A stretch of 64,000 nucleotides of DNA from Bullera alba (lineage: Eukaryota; Basidiomycota; Tremellomycetes; Tremellales; Bulleraceae). Numbering within the stretch: position 1 is the stretch's first letter; each line of letters begins with the position of its first letter. The DNA lies in assembly GCA_001600095.1 (NCBI GenBank), contig BCIX01000002.1:1674001-1738000 (forward strand), written 5' to 3'. Under the pieces are notes generated by a model. The model did not search any database. It worked only from the letters and a program-made list of their open reading frames with translations, and was not told where the DNA came from. Of this stretch, positions 1 to 15,066 are shown one piece after another. Position numbers and translations under genes: made by a program.

Positions 1-3000
1 TCTTGCGATCGGTGAGACTGTTGGCAGCTTACACCGAAGACTTGTCTAATCCCGTGTGATACAGATACCCTGCTCGAAGCTACCAACGAGGATACACCGG
101 ACCGAGGAGTGCAGCGGACTCTGAGGCTGTACGAATGTGAGTCATCCTGTCAAGCTCTCCGCTGATCATCTCAGACCTTCGTCCGTTGTTGATATGCACC
201 GACTCGGCTGTCATGGTGGCTGCCGCTCATGTAGTTGGTATGTGCATTCCAAGAGCGGAGTGGTCCTGCGCTAATGCTCTGTAGGAAATATGGTCCGCAT
301 AGCTGGTGCGAATCTAGGAGAGTCCTGGTTCACGAAAGAGGTCGGACAGGCTCTCCAGCTACTAGAAGGTGCGTAAGCAGGGTCAGGCACCAAGACGTCG
401 CTCACAATTTCAACAGGCGACTCCCGGCAGGAGGTCGGACGTTTCAGTGGAGTCTTGGTGCTCTATCAGTTCGCCCATAATGCTCCTGGTCTATTCCACC
501 CGTTCGTGCCGCGTATACTGGAGAAGATCTGGATACCCCTCAGAGACCCGAGGGTGAGTCACTAAGATGAAGTGGTTCCTAACCCGGTATAGACTGTCGT
601 TAGAGAGCGAGGATCCATGCTCTTATCAGCTTGTTTGGAGATCGTGAAGACGAGAGAAAAGGCCTCGACGGATACGTATCGGAAGATATTTGAGGAAGCG
701 AGATCTGGGCTCTTGAAGGCGAATTCGACGGACAGCATACTGGGGTCTTTGTTGGCATTTGGCGCAATGCTGCAGAATCAGCAGATTGTGAGTTATAACA
801 CCCGTAGGCTGGATGACACTGATGGTTGCTAGTCCATGGCGGAGTACTACAGGTCTATATGCGAGTTGACCCTCAAGTACCGAGATAGCAAAGAGGTTGT
901 CGTGCGAAAAGCCGTCATCACTCTCGTTCCCAGCATGGCTACCTACGACTCTGACGAGTTCGAGCAGCACTACCTGCACAGGAGTATGGCGTACCTGCTC
1001 CAAGCCCTCAACAAAGCGACAGACAGGGATATCGGTGGGTACATTCATCATGTTGGTTTACAAAGCTTACTCCTCGCAGCTTATGTAGCCCTTGGACACC
1101 TGTCTCTACAGCTTGGATCCAAGATGCGGCCCTTTATTGATGACACCATCAAAGTCGTGAAGGATCATCTACGTCAGAGAGGGTGAGTGAACTGACGAGG
1201 CCGATTCCTTGTCTGACACGTACAACAGCAAGAAGAACGCACCGGTCGAGGCACCCATCTTCCAATGCCTGGCCATGCTCACCACTTCCGTTGGACCAAT
1301 GCTCACACGGCAAATGCACGAAGTCCTCGACTTGATGTTCCCCTGGGGCTTGAGCGAAGCCTTGTATCATGCTCTTCAGGTCATCTCCAGTCATATTCCC
1401 CCTTTGCTCCGGTCGATACAAGGTACGTGGTTGCGCAGTTGATCATTCTCGCTTAGCTGACTCTCAATTTCCGAAGAGCGACTACTTGATAGTTTGGCAC
1501 TCATTCTGACAGGACAACCATTCAGGCCACTCGGGGCTCCTGCACCCCGAGGCGCCTCGTCGTATTTGTCGCGTGACCTAAACTTGCTTCAGGTAAGTAA
1601 CACCAGAGCGAAGGTCTCGGAAGAAGATGACTGAAGATTTGCAGGCCTCAGCCGGAAGTCAACCTCCTGAGACATTAGCGCTTGCTTTGAAGATCTTGGG
1701 CAACTTCGACTTCAGCGGTAGGTCATGTGAACTCAATTTTGAGCATGTTTAACTTTTAGTAGGCCACACACTGAACGAGTTTGTGCGAGATGCTGCTTTG
1801 CCATACCTCGAGCACGACAGCCCCGATGTACGCAAAGAAGCCGTTCTCGCATCCACCCAGCTATTCATCAACGATCCTATTTGTCATCAGACCAGTAATC
1901 ACTCGATCGAGATCGTCAGCGATGTCTTGGAAAAGCTGCTCACCGTTGGAATCACGGATCCTAGTGAGTGGACCACCGAGCCCTTCCCGCTGAGACTGAC
2001 ATGTGTTTCTAGACCCAATCATCAGAAAGACCGTGCTGGAAAACTTGGACGAGAAGTTTGATCGACATCTCGCCCAAGCAGAGGACATCAGGTGTTTGTT
2101 CATTGCGCTCAACGATGAGGTATTCCTTATTCGAGAGCTTGCCATCGGGGTGATCGGTCGACTGGCCCAGCACAACCCTGCATATGTGATGCCCCCTCTA
2201 CGAAAGTCCCTCATCAACCTCATTACCGAGTTAGAATACTCCACGAATACGTGAGTGCTCTCGTCGTTGGGATGTTCATCACACTGACCATACAATACGT
2301 AGCAAGCAGAAGGAGGAGAGCGCCCGTCTGCTGTGTCTCTTGGTAGCAGCCGCCTCGAGCTTGGTCAAGAGTTACGCACCGACAATCCTGACTGTTCTGC
2401 TGCGCACAGCAAAGTCTCCTGACACATCCGTTCCGGTCGCCGCGCACTGTGTGACGTGTATCGGCGAGCTAGCTCGAGTCGCTGGCGAGGAGTTGGTCTC
2501 CAACGTGGGAAAAATCATCGAACTGGTGATCTCAATGCTCAACGATCAGACGTCGATCATGAAGCGCGATGCCGCCCTGCGTACACTTGGACACGTGGTC
2601 TCCAATACTGGCGAAGTGATCCAGCCATATGTCGACCACCCGCAATTGCTCGGGATCCTCTTCAGACTACTGCGGACAGAGAGCTCGAGCGCCGTCAGGC
2701 TGGAGACGATTAGAACGATGGGAATGCTAGGTGCCTTGGACCCTTTCAAGCACAAGGTGACTGGTTCTCTACCTGTGTTGTACTGTCGCTGACTGCGACT
2801 AGCTGTTGCAAGGGGGCGCCGATGACCCCAATGCCGAGACCTCGGGTCCACGTGTCACCGACATCACGCTTCTGATGAACATCCAGACGCCTTCGAACGA
2901 CGAGTATTATCAGACCGTTGTAATCAACTCCCTGGTCAGCGTTCTCAACGACGCCACGCTCAAAGAACACCATTATGAAGCTGTCGAGGCGGTCATGCTC

Positions 3001-6000
3001 ATCTTCCGAACACAACGATTGCGCTGTGTTTCGTTCCTACCTCAGGTCAGTATATCGTCCCTGTGTTGTGACCCTCTGCTGATGCCTCGATCAGATCTTG
3101 CCCGCTTTCCTCAATGTGATCCGGATCGCCCAACCGCAAAGACAAGAAGTCTACCTGAAGCAATTGGCCAACTTGATTTCCATTGTCAAACAGCACATCC
3201 GTAACTACATCAACCAGGTCTTTGGGCTTGTTCACGAGTTCTGGGGGGCGAGTGCCAAGATCAAGATCACTCTGATACAATTGGTCGAATCGGTAGCTCG
3301 AGCAGTCGAAGGCGAATTCAAGGCGTACCTGCCCAAGCTACTGCAGCAGATTTTACGAGCTTTCGACGGTGACCTCTCCGTCAAACACCTCGGCGATCAA
3401 CAACTGTCTATCTTGCTTCATATCCTCAAAGCGTTTTACGTGTTTGGTTCCAGTATCGAGGACTACCTGCACCTGATCCTGCCTGTGATTGTGAGAAGTT
3501 TCGAAGATCCGCAGGCACCAGAAGAGCTACGTAAAGCAGCCTTACGCACCACTGGGCAGCTTTGTCGAAAGGTCAACTTCTCGGATCACGCCAGTCAGAT
3601 CATTCATCCACTGGTCAGATCGCTAGGGACAAGTGACACGGAACTCCGGTCGATCGCAATGGACACGCTTTGTGTGTTGGTCCTTCAATTTGGTCCAGAC
3701 TACGCCATCTTCATACCGATGGTGAACAAGGTGAGCAATCGCTCGAGTGCTTCCGGTGACTCTTCTGACACGTTCTAGGCCCTGATTGAGCGAAAGATCA
3801 CGCATCCGCAGTATGACAGTCTCATCACCAAGCTCCTCAATCGAGAACGACTACCGCCTGATCTAGGGCCTGTAGAACGGTGAGTCTCCTGCATCCGGCT
3901 GATGGCGTTTTGCTGAAATTTGCTGTAGATTCGCAAACGATCCGATGGCGGAAATGTCAGTTGCGGCAGAGCAAGCGAAGCTGCAAGTCAACCAACAACA
4001 GCTCAAAGCCGCCTGGGACTGTTCCCCTGTGACATCACGAGCAGAGTGGATGGAATGGATCAAGAGATTAGGCAACGAGCTCATGCGAGAGTCCCCATCG
4101 CAAGCGATCAGAGCGTCGCGGAATCTGTCAGAGGTGCATGCCCCATTCGGCAAGGAGTTGTTCAATGTGGCCTTTGTCTCTTGCTGGACCGAGCTATATG
4201 AGAGCTATCAGGTGGGCCTGAATGAACTATCATAGAGTGCCTGCTGACGCCTGAACAGGAGGATCTAGTACACAACCTTGAGCAAGCTCTGACAAACCCT
4301 GGGATCCCCTCGGATGTGGTCAACCAGATCCTCAACCTTGCCGAGTTTATGGAGCACGATGACAAGCCTCTTGCCATCGAGTCGAGACTACTCGGAGACT
4401 ACGTGAGTGATCAAAGGTCAACCTCGCCTCGTTCCTGACCATTCCAGGCCGCCGCCTTCCACGCATATGCGAAAGCGCTGCACTACAAAGAGATGGAATT
4501 CTTTGTCGACGCTTCAATCCCGGTCGTCGAGGACCTCATCAGCATCAACCAAAAGCTGCAGCAGAGCGACGCTGCTTGGGGAACCTTGGAGTACGCACAG
4601 GAGAATATGGAGATGAGTCAAGACGTGCTTTGGTACGAGAAGCTTGGACGTTGGGAGGAAGCCCTTCAGGTTTGGAACGACCGTGCTGGAGACCCTGATT
4701 CAGCATACGACGACTCTCAGATCGCCATGGGCAAGGCTCAGTGTCTACACGCTCTAGGAGAATGGGAAGAATTGTCCGACTTTGTGCAAGTCCGATGGAC
4801 GAGCGCATCACAGGACGAGAAAAAGCTCATCGCCCCGCTGGCCGCCGCGGCGTCTTGGTCACTATATCAGTGGGATCTCATGGACGACTACATCGCCGCG
4901 ATGAAGACGGAATCAGCCGATCGAAACTACTACAAGGCCATTATCGCTGTTCATCGCAACCAGTTCTCCTCGGCAATTCGGCACATTACCAAAGCAAGAG
5001 AGAGGTTGGATCCAGAGCTCACGTCGCTCACCGGCGAGAGTTATGGCCGAGCGTACGACATCATCGTGCGGATACAGATGCTCGCAGAACTGGAGGAAAT
5101 CATCACCTACAAGGACCACGCAGATGAGCCCGAGAGGCAGGCACTCCAACGCAAGACTTGGTCTCAGCGATTGGAAGGATGTCAGCGGGATGTCGATGTC
5201 TGGCAGCGAATACTCCAGGTTCGCTCTTTGGTACTCACGCCCAACGAGGATATGGATACCTGGATCAACTTTGCGGACCTGTGCCGAAATTCAGATAGGA
5301 TTAATCTGGCCGAGAAGACGTTGACTTCGCTGGTGGGAAGCAATTCGTATCAGACCATGGATCCAGAAAGCCGTGCTCGAGCACCTCCACCTGTCATTTT
5401 CGCCTACTTCCGACTCGCCTGGGCAAAGGGTGCTAGTGAGGGCCGAAAGGACGAGAGATTGGAGACACTGCAGTACCTCCGAGACTTTACGATACAGCTT
5501 TCCGAGGACATCGGTGTCGGTCAACGAGACAACATTGGTCAACTGGTCCTCCCCGACACCAAGTTGTTTGGCGAGTACACCAAGCTATTGGCTAGGTGCC
5601 ACGTCGAGCTGGGTAAATGGCAGGCGCAGCTACGTGGCGATGATCCAAGGGTGAGTTTGGCAGAGCGGACTTGAGCTGATACGACAGATTGATCCCACAC
5701 CCATTCTGCGGGACTACGCCGTGGCGACCGAGCTGGACCCAGAGTGGTATCAAGCCTGGCATATCTGGGCCTTGACGAACGCCGAGATCATCGACCAAAT
5801 GGAGACGTCTCAGCAAGGACTATCGTCTGCCCACTTCACCACCTACATCATCCCAGCGGTCGAAGGCTTCCTACGCTCAGTCTCGCTCTCGCCCAAGAAC
5901 TCGCTGCAAGATACTCTGAGACTGTTAACTCTCTGGTTCAGCTATGGGTATCAGCATGGAGTCAGCATGGCCATCACGCAAGGTCTACCCACGGTCAACG

Positions 6001-8134
6001 TCGATGTATGGCTAGAGGTCATTCCACAGATCATCGCTCGTATTCATACCCCTCGACCAGCGATCCAACAATCCATCGTCCGACTCTTGCATGATATCGG
6101 TAAAGCCCATCCCCAGGCTCTCATCTACCCTCTCACAGTCGCTTCCAAGTCGAATGTGCCCAGCCGAAAGGCAATTGCGCAGAGCATCACCGCCAAACTC
6201 CGCGAGCACGCCTCTGTCATTGTCGACCAAGCCGAGCTCGTCAGTACAGAGCTCATTAGAGCCGCCATTCTGTGGCATGAGATCTGGAATGAAGGACTGG
6301 AGGAGGCTTCCAAGCATTACTTTGCGGATGGCAACATCCCAGGGATGTTTGAAGTCCTCGAGCCGTTGCATGAGATGGTGGAAAAGGTGAGTAGGAATTC
6401 AGCAAAGTGTGGTCTGCGCTGACGTTGATAGGGTCCGGAAACGCTACGGGAAACGTCATTTGTTCAGTCTTTCGGACATGACCTGCGTATCGCTCGAGAT
6501 CACTTGAGGCGGTACACTGTTCACGGCGATCAAGCGGAGATTCAGCAAGCGTGGGACATCTACTACACGGTATGTTCAGGTCATGTTGAGGTCTCTGTCG
6601 GTGCTGACATTTGGCAGATATTCCAACGGCTAGGGAAGCAACTGAAATTGCTCAACGTCATCGAGCTACAATACGTCTCGCCGAAGCTCATGGCTGTACG
6701 AGATCTCGATATCGCCGTGCCCGGATCCTATCAGAGCGGCAAGCCGGTGGTCGGTATTCATTACGTTCTGCCCACTTTCCACGTGATCATATCGAAGCAA
6801 CGCCCCAGAAAGTTCACCATGCGTGGTCGAGATGGCAAAGACTACACCTACCTGCTGAAGGGTGAGCAACGTTAGATACGACACAGCTGGCCGTGCTAAC
6901 GCGATCCAGGCCATGAGGATCTCCGACAAGACGAGCGAGTCATGCAGCTCTTCGGACTGATCAACACACTCCTCACAGCCGATCAAGAATGCGCCAAGCG
7001 TCACCTGAGTGTGCAGCAGTACTCGGTCACGCCGCTTTCCCCGGGAGCGGGTCTGATCGGATGGGTGCCGCATAGCGATACCCTGCACATGCTCATCAAG
7101 GGGTATCGAGAGTCGAGGAAGATTCTGGTGGACATCGAGCACCGGCTAATGCAACAAGTGAGTCACATATCCTCGACAGTGACTGATCAGTTTAGATGGC
7201 GGACGAAAGCTATGATAGCTTGCCGCTGTTGCACAAGGTCGAGGTATTCCAATACGCCCTGGATAATACCACTGGCCAGGATCTGTACCGTATTCTCTGG
7301 CTGAAGAGTCGAAACTCCGAGGCTTGGCTAGAGAGAAGAGTCACATACACCCGATCACTGGGAGTCAACTCTATGGTCGGATACATTCTTGGTCTGGGTG
7401 ATCGTCACCCTTCAAACCTTATGATGGATCAGATCACCGGCAAAATCATCCACATCGACTTTGTAAGTTGTCTCATATAAATCGATTTCAAGTCTGACTT
7501 CTCATTGTAGGGTGACTGCTTCGAGGTTGCGCAACAGCGAGATAAATACCCTGAAAAGGTTCCGTTCCGACTGACTCGAATGCTCATCCACGCCATGGAG
7601 GTTTGCGGAATCACGGGCACCTTCTCTCGCTCGTGCGAGGTGTCAATGGAGGTACTGAGAGAGAACAAGGATTCTCTGATGGCCGTGCTAGAGGCGTTCA
7701 TCTACGATCCGCTCATTGCATGGCGTCTGACGGCGGCGACTGAGCCGGGAGGAAAGATTGGCGACAATGTCGATGTGGAGGAGACTCATGCTAGACAGAG
7801 GAAGAGTAAAGCGAACGAGACGGAGATTCTCAACGGTGAGTCTGCCTTCCGTCGCTCACCACCAACCATGAGTTAGAGCTGACGGACAAGCAGAGGCGAA
7901 TCAGGTCGAGGTCAAGAATGACAAGGCTATCCAAGTCATTGATCGAATCAAGAGGAAATTGGCGGGTCGAGACTTCAAGTCGGATCAAGCTCTAGACGTC
8001 AAAGAGCAAGTTGAAAAATTGGTCGACGAAGCGACAAAGACGGAGCATCTATGTGTAGCATTTGTGGGATGGTGAGTGTCTCAGAACAGTCTAGGGGATT
8101 TGGTTGACGTTGTGACAGGTGTTCGTTCTGGTAA
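1..8134 (+). CDS. TOR1: TOR serine/threonine kinase (PI3K-related), 5' end outside window
   Basis: This is the catalytic subunit of the TOR complexes, which couple nutrients to growth. The gene enters the window already in its N-terminal HEAT repeats, so the start is missing. It is split by many short introns. HEAT repeats run to about 3900, the FAT region covers about 4140-6100, the FRB domain about 6240-6680, the kinase about 6740-7720 and the FATC tail about 8010-8134. The kinase loop reads [11 protein letters not shown], followed by HIDFGD with an intron between F and G. The last intron splits the FATC so that the protein ends GWCSFW, the classic TOR terminus. In the FRB the rapamycin-contact serine (EEASKHYF, codon 6309-6311) and the Trp/Phe pair (AWDIYYT-IF, Trp codon 6552-6554) are kept, so FKBP12-rapamycin should bind (inference). 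Identity is certain; individual exon borders are less so. Confidence 0.96.
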
Positions 8135-8684
8135 TCGTATATCTAGGCACATGTTATGTACATCTAATATCATCCTCGCCCTAAAGACCTCTGATCTCTG
8201 ACAGGCTGACCTTTCTGTCACCGCACCTACTTACCTACCCGCCAGTCAACCAGGTCCCCTGAGCACGTGTACCACAGGAGGTCGACAATCATTGAGTGTC
8301 GGTAAACTTAGCTGCGCAGAGTCGTGGCTGACATCCTCAGGAACGCCGAAAGCTGTCCGCCAAAACACGAAGCATCCACGTTGCATGGATACCGGGTAGA
8401 CCAGGTTGTCGCAATGACAACCATTCACGGGGAAACAGCATGATTGATCGACGTCGCCGGGCGATGACGCATCAGACAGGCTGTGGAGTGGCCGAGCATG
8501 TAGGTGAGATACGCGTCATTGGTCGTACGTCACCACACGAGTCGTGCAGGAAGCCATGAGGACGGTACGTAGGGTAATGTATATATACAAAGCTAAAGCA
8601 GCGACAGCTGATGAGCCCTACCAGTTCCCCAACCATCTTTAGCATCATATAAACACAGCACTTTCAGTTATCCCCCACATCATC
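8135..8684. other. intergenic, TOR 3' flank and RNase III-like gene 1 promoter
   Basis: No coding exon is seen here. The stretch holds the TOR 3' end and the promoter of the following + strand gene. Confidence 0.6.
8580..8587 (+). promoter_or_regulatory. TATA-like box upstream of RNase III-like gene 1
   Basis: TATATATA lies 98 nt before the ATG at 8685, a reasonable spacing for a core promoter. Inferred from sequence and position only. Confidence 0.45.
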
Positions 8685-9749
8685 ATGCCAACCATTACCC
8701 CGATCCTCGCTTTGCCCCAGGGGGACCTTCCGCCTCTACCCATGATTGCTGACGCAGCCATGCGAGCGGAAGTCTTCTCGCACCCGAAGAACGCCAAACT
8801 TGCCCATATCGGGGACAGCATCCTCGGTGAGCAAATCTCGTCTTCATCAACAAAGTCGGCGTCATTGCTCACATTCTCACCTTCAGGCATGACGGCTGTG
8901 ACAGTCCTCGACGACCACTGGCCTGGCTTAGACAAGGGCGATGCCACTGTAGGTGCTCGGTCGATGCTCTTCCGTGATACGAGCTGAGATTTATTCGCAG
9001 TCCCTGAAGGCTGTTATCGTCAACAACGACGTGTTGGCGCTAGTGTCCGACAGCTATGGACTCATTCGACACCTCATCGGTCAGAAAGGCACTGGCATGT
9101 CCCTCGCCAACTCCACCAAAACCAAGGCCACCCTGTTCGAGGCGTATATCGCCGGGGTGTACCAATGTGCCCGAAACGGCCCTGGGAAGCGCGGCACTGG
9201 CAACGGCGACCACGGTCAACACGTTCGACGAAGTCCTGGGGAGGCTTTGGACAAGGTGAGTGACTGGTTGACTCCCCTCATCCGCTTCCTCGCGGAAGAA
9301 GGGATGCGACGGGTACGCGATACGAATAAAAACAATCGTATCACGTACCCGTCGCACCCCCTCTTCCGCGAGGAAGTCGATGAGGAGATTCAACTGGTGA
9401 CTCCCTCGTTCAAGTATTCTCCCTCAGGAACCTCCTCCGTCGAGGGGTCCGATGATGACTCGGACGGTGAAAGTGTGGTCATTGGCGCAGCTGCAGCTCT
9501 CAACCAATACTTGGCGGACCGAGGTCGACCTGCTCAAGCTTTCGACTTCGAGCGACTCGGAGAGCAGGCCTGGCGTGCGACCGCCTCAACCGGGAATGGA
9601 TCTTTGTGAGCCAGTCCAGGCATGGCCCCGATGACGAAGGATACTATACTGACTGCACTGTCAGGACCGCGAGTGCCGTGCGCAGATCCAAGCAAAGGGC
9701 CAAGAACGCGGTGGCTATGAAGTTGCTCGGAAAGTTGAAGCGAGTGTGA
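8685..9749 (+). CDS. RNase III-like/dsRBD protein, tandem copy 1 (hairpin-bearing)
   Basis: Four exons (8685-8826, 8887-8948, 9001-9605, 9665-9749) give a 297-aa product. An RNase III fold is suggested by LAHIGDSILG (family LEFLGDxVLG), the following helix with VxNN, and ATLFEAYIAG (family ADVFEAxIG). The C-terminal exon encodes the second helix of a dsRNA-binding domain (RSKQRAKNAVAMKLL). Of the four metal-binding acids, the Asp of GDS and the Glu of LFEA are present. The signature Glu is Ala and the other Asp is Thr, so this copy is probably not a normal nuclease (inference). It is shorter than copy 2 before the signature and about 38 residues longer after WLTPL, where an inverted repeat sits. 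Exons 2 and 4 match copy 2 exactly in length (62 and 85 nt), so the pair arose by duplication. A divergent dsRNA-binding pseudoenzyme is the main alternative. Confidence 0.8.
9256..9405. repeat. long inverted repeat (hairpin) inside RNase III-like gene 1
   Basis: Arms 9256-9325 and 9336-9405 flank a 10-nt A-rich loop (9326-9335). Pairing by hand, 59 of 70 positions are Watson-Crick, 3 are G-U wobbles and 8 mismatch. The inner 41 pairs (9285-9325 with 9336-9376) have only three mismatches. The left arm encodes the segment conserved in the neighbouring paralog (LDKVSDWLTPL); the right arm corresponds to residues that paralog lacks, so it looks like a fold-back duplication. The reading frame stays open through both arms. 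Confidence 0.93.
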
Positions 9750-10332
9750 TGGGTTGCGATTAAGCTCTCGCTGGGGGCGTGTGTTGCGCTTAGTGGCGAT
9801 TAGCCAAATTAGCTCTGCTGTACATATCTCCAGTCTCATGCAAATGCTGCCTTCCAGAGTAGTAGATCGTAGACCGATGGGAGATGCACACTAGCCATGT
9901 GGAGAGCTACACAGGTGACACTCCCGTCACAGATAGCATAGCGAGTCGCTGCCAGTCGACTCGACCAAGTGCATCCGAGTTCCGACGGAAACTCTGGTTA
10001 GATCTGAAACCGCCGCCTATATACGAGAGGTGCGCATGGCATCCTACAGCCGGGTTGGTCGCCCGAACTTCCAAGTCGACACTATCGTCCTAGCTGGAAC
10101 AGCACTTCCACCTTGACAGCGTCAAAGTCACTCATCCCTCGTCCTTGCCACAGAAAACGAAGTCGCCACGCCTACCATACCTCGTTCTGGCTTGTTCCGC
10201 AAGTTCCGAAGCATCAACAGAGGACCGCTGCGAATACGCTCTATTCCTCGGCCGACTCTACCTACACCGCTCATTGAAAGAGTACTGCGACAGCGAACCA
10301 CCACTCGTCTTCACCTGCCCTGTTACTTTGAA
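9750..10332. other. intergenic between the two RNase III-like genes
   Basis: No coding exon recognised. A TATA-like CTATATAC lies at 10017-10024. A frame open upstream of the second gene contains no ATG before 10333. Confidence 0.55.
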
Positions 10333-11467
10333 ATGTCCCTCGATACGTCTCTCGCCAACGCCAAGCTGGCACCGCTGCCCGATGAGCTGCTGAACGCACT
10401 ACCAAGACCGCCCACGATCTACTGTCGGAGGTTGGCACAATTAGCCTTCACTCACAAGGGTTACAACAATGCTCCAAGACGAGGTATCACCCTCTCGTTC
10501 ACCGAGGAGGTTGAGGGACAGCAGGATAACGAGAAGCTTGAGCACGTAGGAGACGCTTTGATTGGTGAGCCAGGCTGCTCCTCTGTGCTGGATGCGTTGG
10601 TCGTGGTGATTGTTGGCTGATGCCATGGTATCTCAGGTAACGTGGTCACTGTTCTGCTCGACGAGATGTGGCCCAAGATGAGAGATGGACCGGCTACAGT
10701 GAGATCCTCGGTCGCATCTCGACGTCTCGTATTGACCATTCCCACTTTAGATGCTCAAAGCTCATCTCGTCAGAGACGAGACTTTTGCGCAGCTCTCTCG
10801 ACATTTCGGCTGGCCTGACCAGCTCATTTGCGACCCCGCCTCGCGACCAGTCCTCCTTCAAAGTCTCAAGACGACGGCCAACCTGTTCGAGTCTTACACC
10901 GCTGCCTTGTTCCAATCCTACCTCTTCGGATACGGCTCTGATGATGCGACCTCGGTTCCTCTGCCCCCATCGCCAGATACTTCCGCCGTGTATGGCTACG
11001 AGTATGGCTCCCCAAGTAACCAGATCCGGAAGAGGACCAACGGTCAGGCGCTGGACATGGTTGAGGCATGGCTCAAACCGGTATTCACGCCATTGGCACA
11101 ACATGTGTTGGGAGAAATGAAGAGAGCACAAGCGAGTTGGTCTAGCGCCGTCGCATATGGAGACGACGACGACGAGGACAGAATGGCCCAAGGCGCGGCA
11201 GCAGTCTTGAACGAGCACTTTATCGGAAAGTTGCATTCGATAAAACCCACCTTTGAGGAGGTTCCGAACAAAGATCCTACGCTCAAGGCTTGGAGGATGA
11301 GGTGTATCGCGACGGATAGAGAGGGGGTGCAGTAGTGAGTGCACATGAGCTCGACTCGGGCATGGCGACCAACATTGTACAGCATTGGAGAAGCATCGCG
11401 ATCAACAAAACAAGCAGCAAAAACCGTCTCTGCCTGGAAAGTGTGCAGGCAGCTCAACTTGATGTGA
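10333..11467 (+). CDS. RNase III-like/dsRBD protein, tandem copy 2
   Basis: Four exons (10333-10564, 10637-10698, 10751-11334, 11383-11467) give 320 aa. The ATG at 10333 is the first in frame. The RNase III signature is DNEKLEHVGDALIG with its Glu and Asp intact. The second acidic motif reads ANLFESY, with Asn replacing the usual Asp and the Glu kept. The last exon completes a dsRNA-binding domain (YIGEASRSTKQAAKTVSAWK). The domain order, one RNase III domain then one dsRBD, resembles Rnt1/Dcr1-type fungal enzymes rather than canonical Dicer: no helicase or PAZ is seen. The Asp-to-Asn change makes normal Mg-dependent cleavage doubtful (inference). Exon lengths match copy 1. Confidence 0.85.
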
Positions 11468-11743
11468 GCGAAGGCCACCCTGCTCCGACACTTGATCGGA
11501 AGAGACATAGGAGCCTCGCACGCCGTGAGCGTACGTTTTTATCAAGATACATCCTCAATATCATCTACTGCGCGCGAAGCGTTGCACTTAGCGCGAGATC
11601 AGTTGTGCAGCCCTTCACATGATCGCATTTTGGTATGAGATGGCGTATGCATTATGCTGGTTGTATGATGATGCGTGAGATCCGAGATAAGTGGTGACAA
11701 CATCCTGCTCTTTCTTAATTATTCCCCTTTGGCCGCCATGTAG

Positions 11744-14549
<2,806 letters not shown>

Positions 14550-15066
14550 ATCGCCTGACCACACCTTTGATGAGGTTGACGTTGTCGGTGCTCGGGCAGA
14601 TCCGGAAGCGGCGCAGGCGTTGCTAGTCTAGGCTGGGTGCTTGATGAGCAGGGCAGCAAGATCGTGTATGGCCGTTCCCCTGATGCCTGACTTCTGTTGT
14701 TTTAGGTCGTCACTGATGTCGTCGCTCGCTATCTCTTGTGTCGTCGTCGCTGCCAGTTCGGAAGAGTACAGACATTGACTGAACGCGCGCATCGACCTCC
14801 ACACCAACAAGCTTTTCAAATTCCTGGCTGTAGGGTGATATTTGATTCCGCTCTTGTTGTTGGCGTTCCGAACTGCCGGCAGCCATACGTTGGCCACCTA
14901 ACGCTCACTCACAACCTCGGCGCAGACGGCAGCGACGACAGCGACCATCGACCTACAGGTCCAGATATCTCATTGAGGGATCAGAGTCATCGGCATCGAA
15001 GATCATACAGTACTCGTGACGTAAAACGTCTGGACGCTCATCGTCGCACATCACTCAGCGATCATC
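14550..15066. promoter_or_regulatory. bidirectional promoter of GEM1 and UGO1
   Basis: This 517-bp gap separates the two ATGs. No TATA box or convincing exon is seen. A minus-strand open frame (14628-14897) has no family resemblance and is taken as chance. Confidence 0.6.

Noticed and set aside
9040..9393. Minus-strand open frame in RNase III-like gene 1 (117 codons)
   Set aside because: It mirrors the + strand protein because the inverted repeat reads alike on both strands; no independent coding support.
10192..10332. Upstream extension of RNase III-like gene 2 giving a basic, presequence-like N-terminus
   Set aside because: The apparent start is TTG, and no ATG occurs before 10333.
14628..14897. 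Minus-strand 89-codon frame upstream of GEM1
   Set aside because: No family resemblance, sits in the bidirectional promoter, and low-complexity composition looks accidental.
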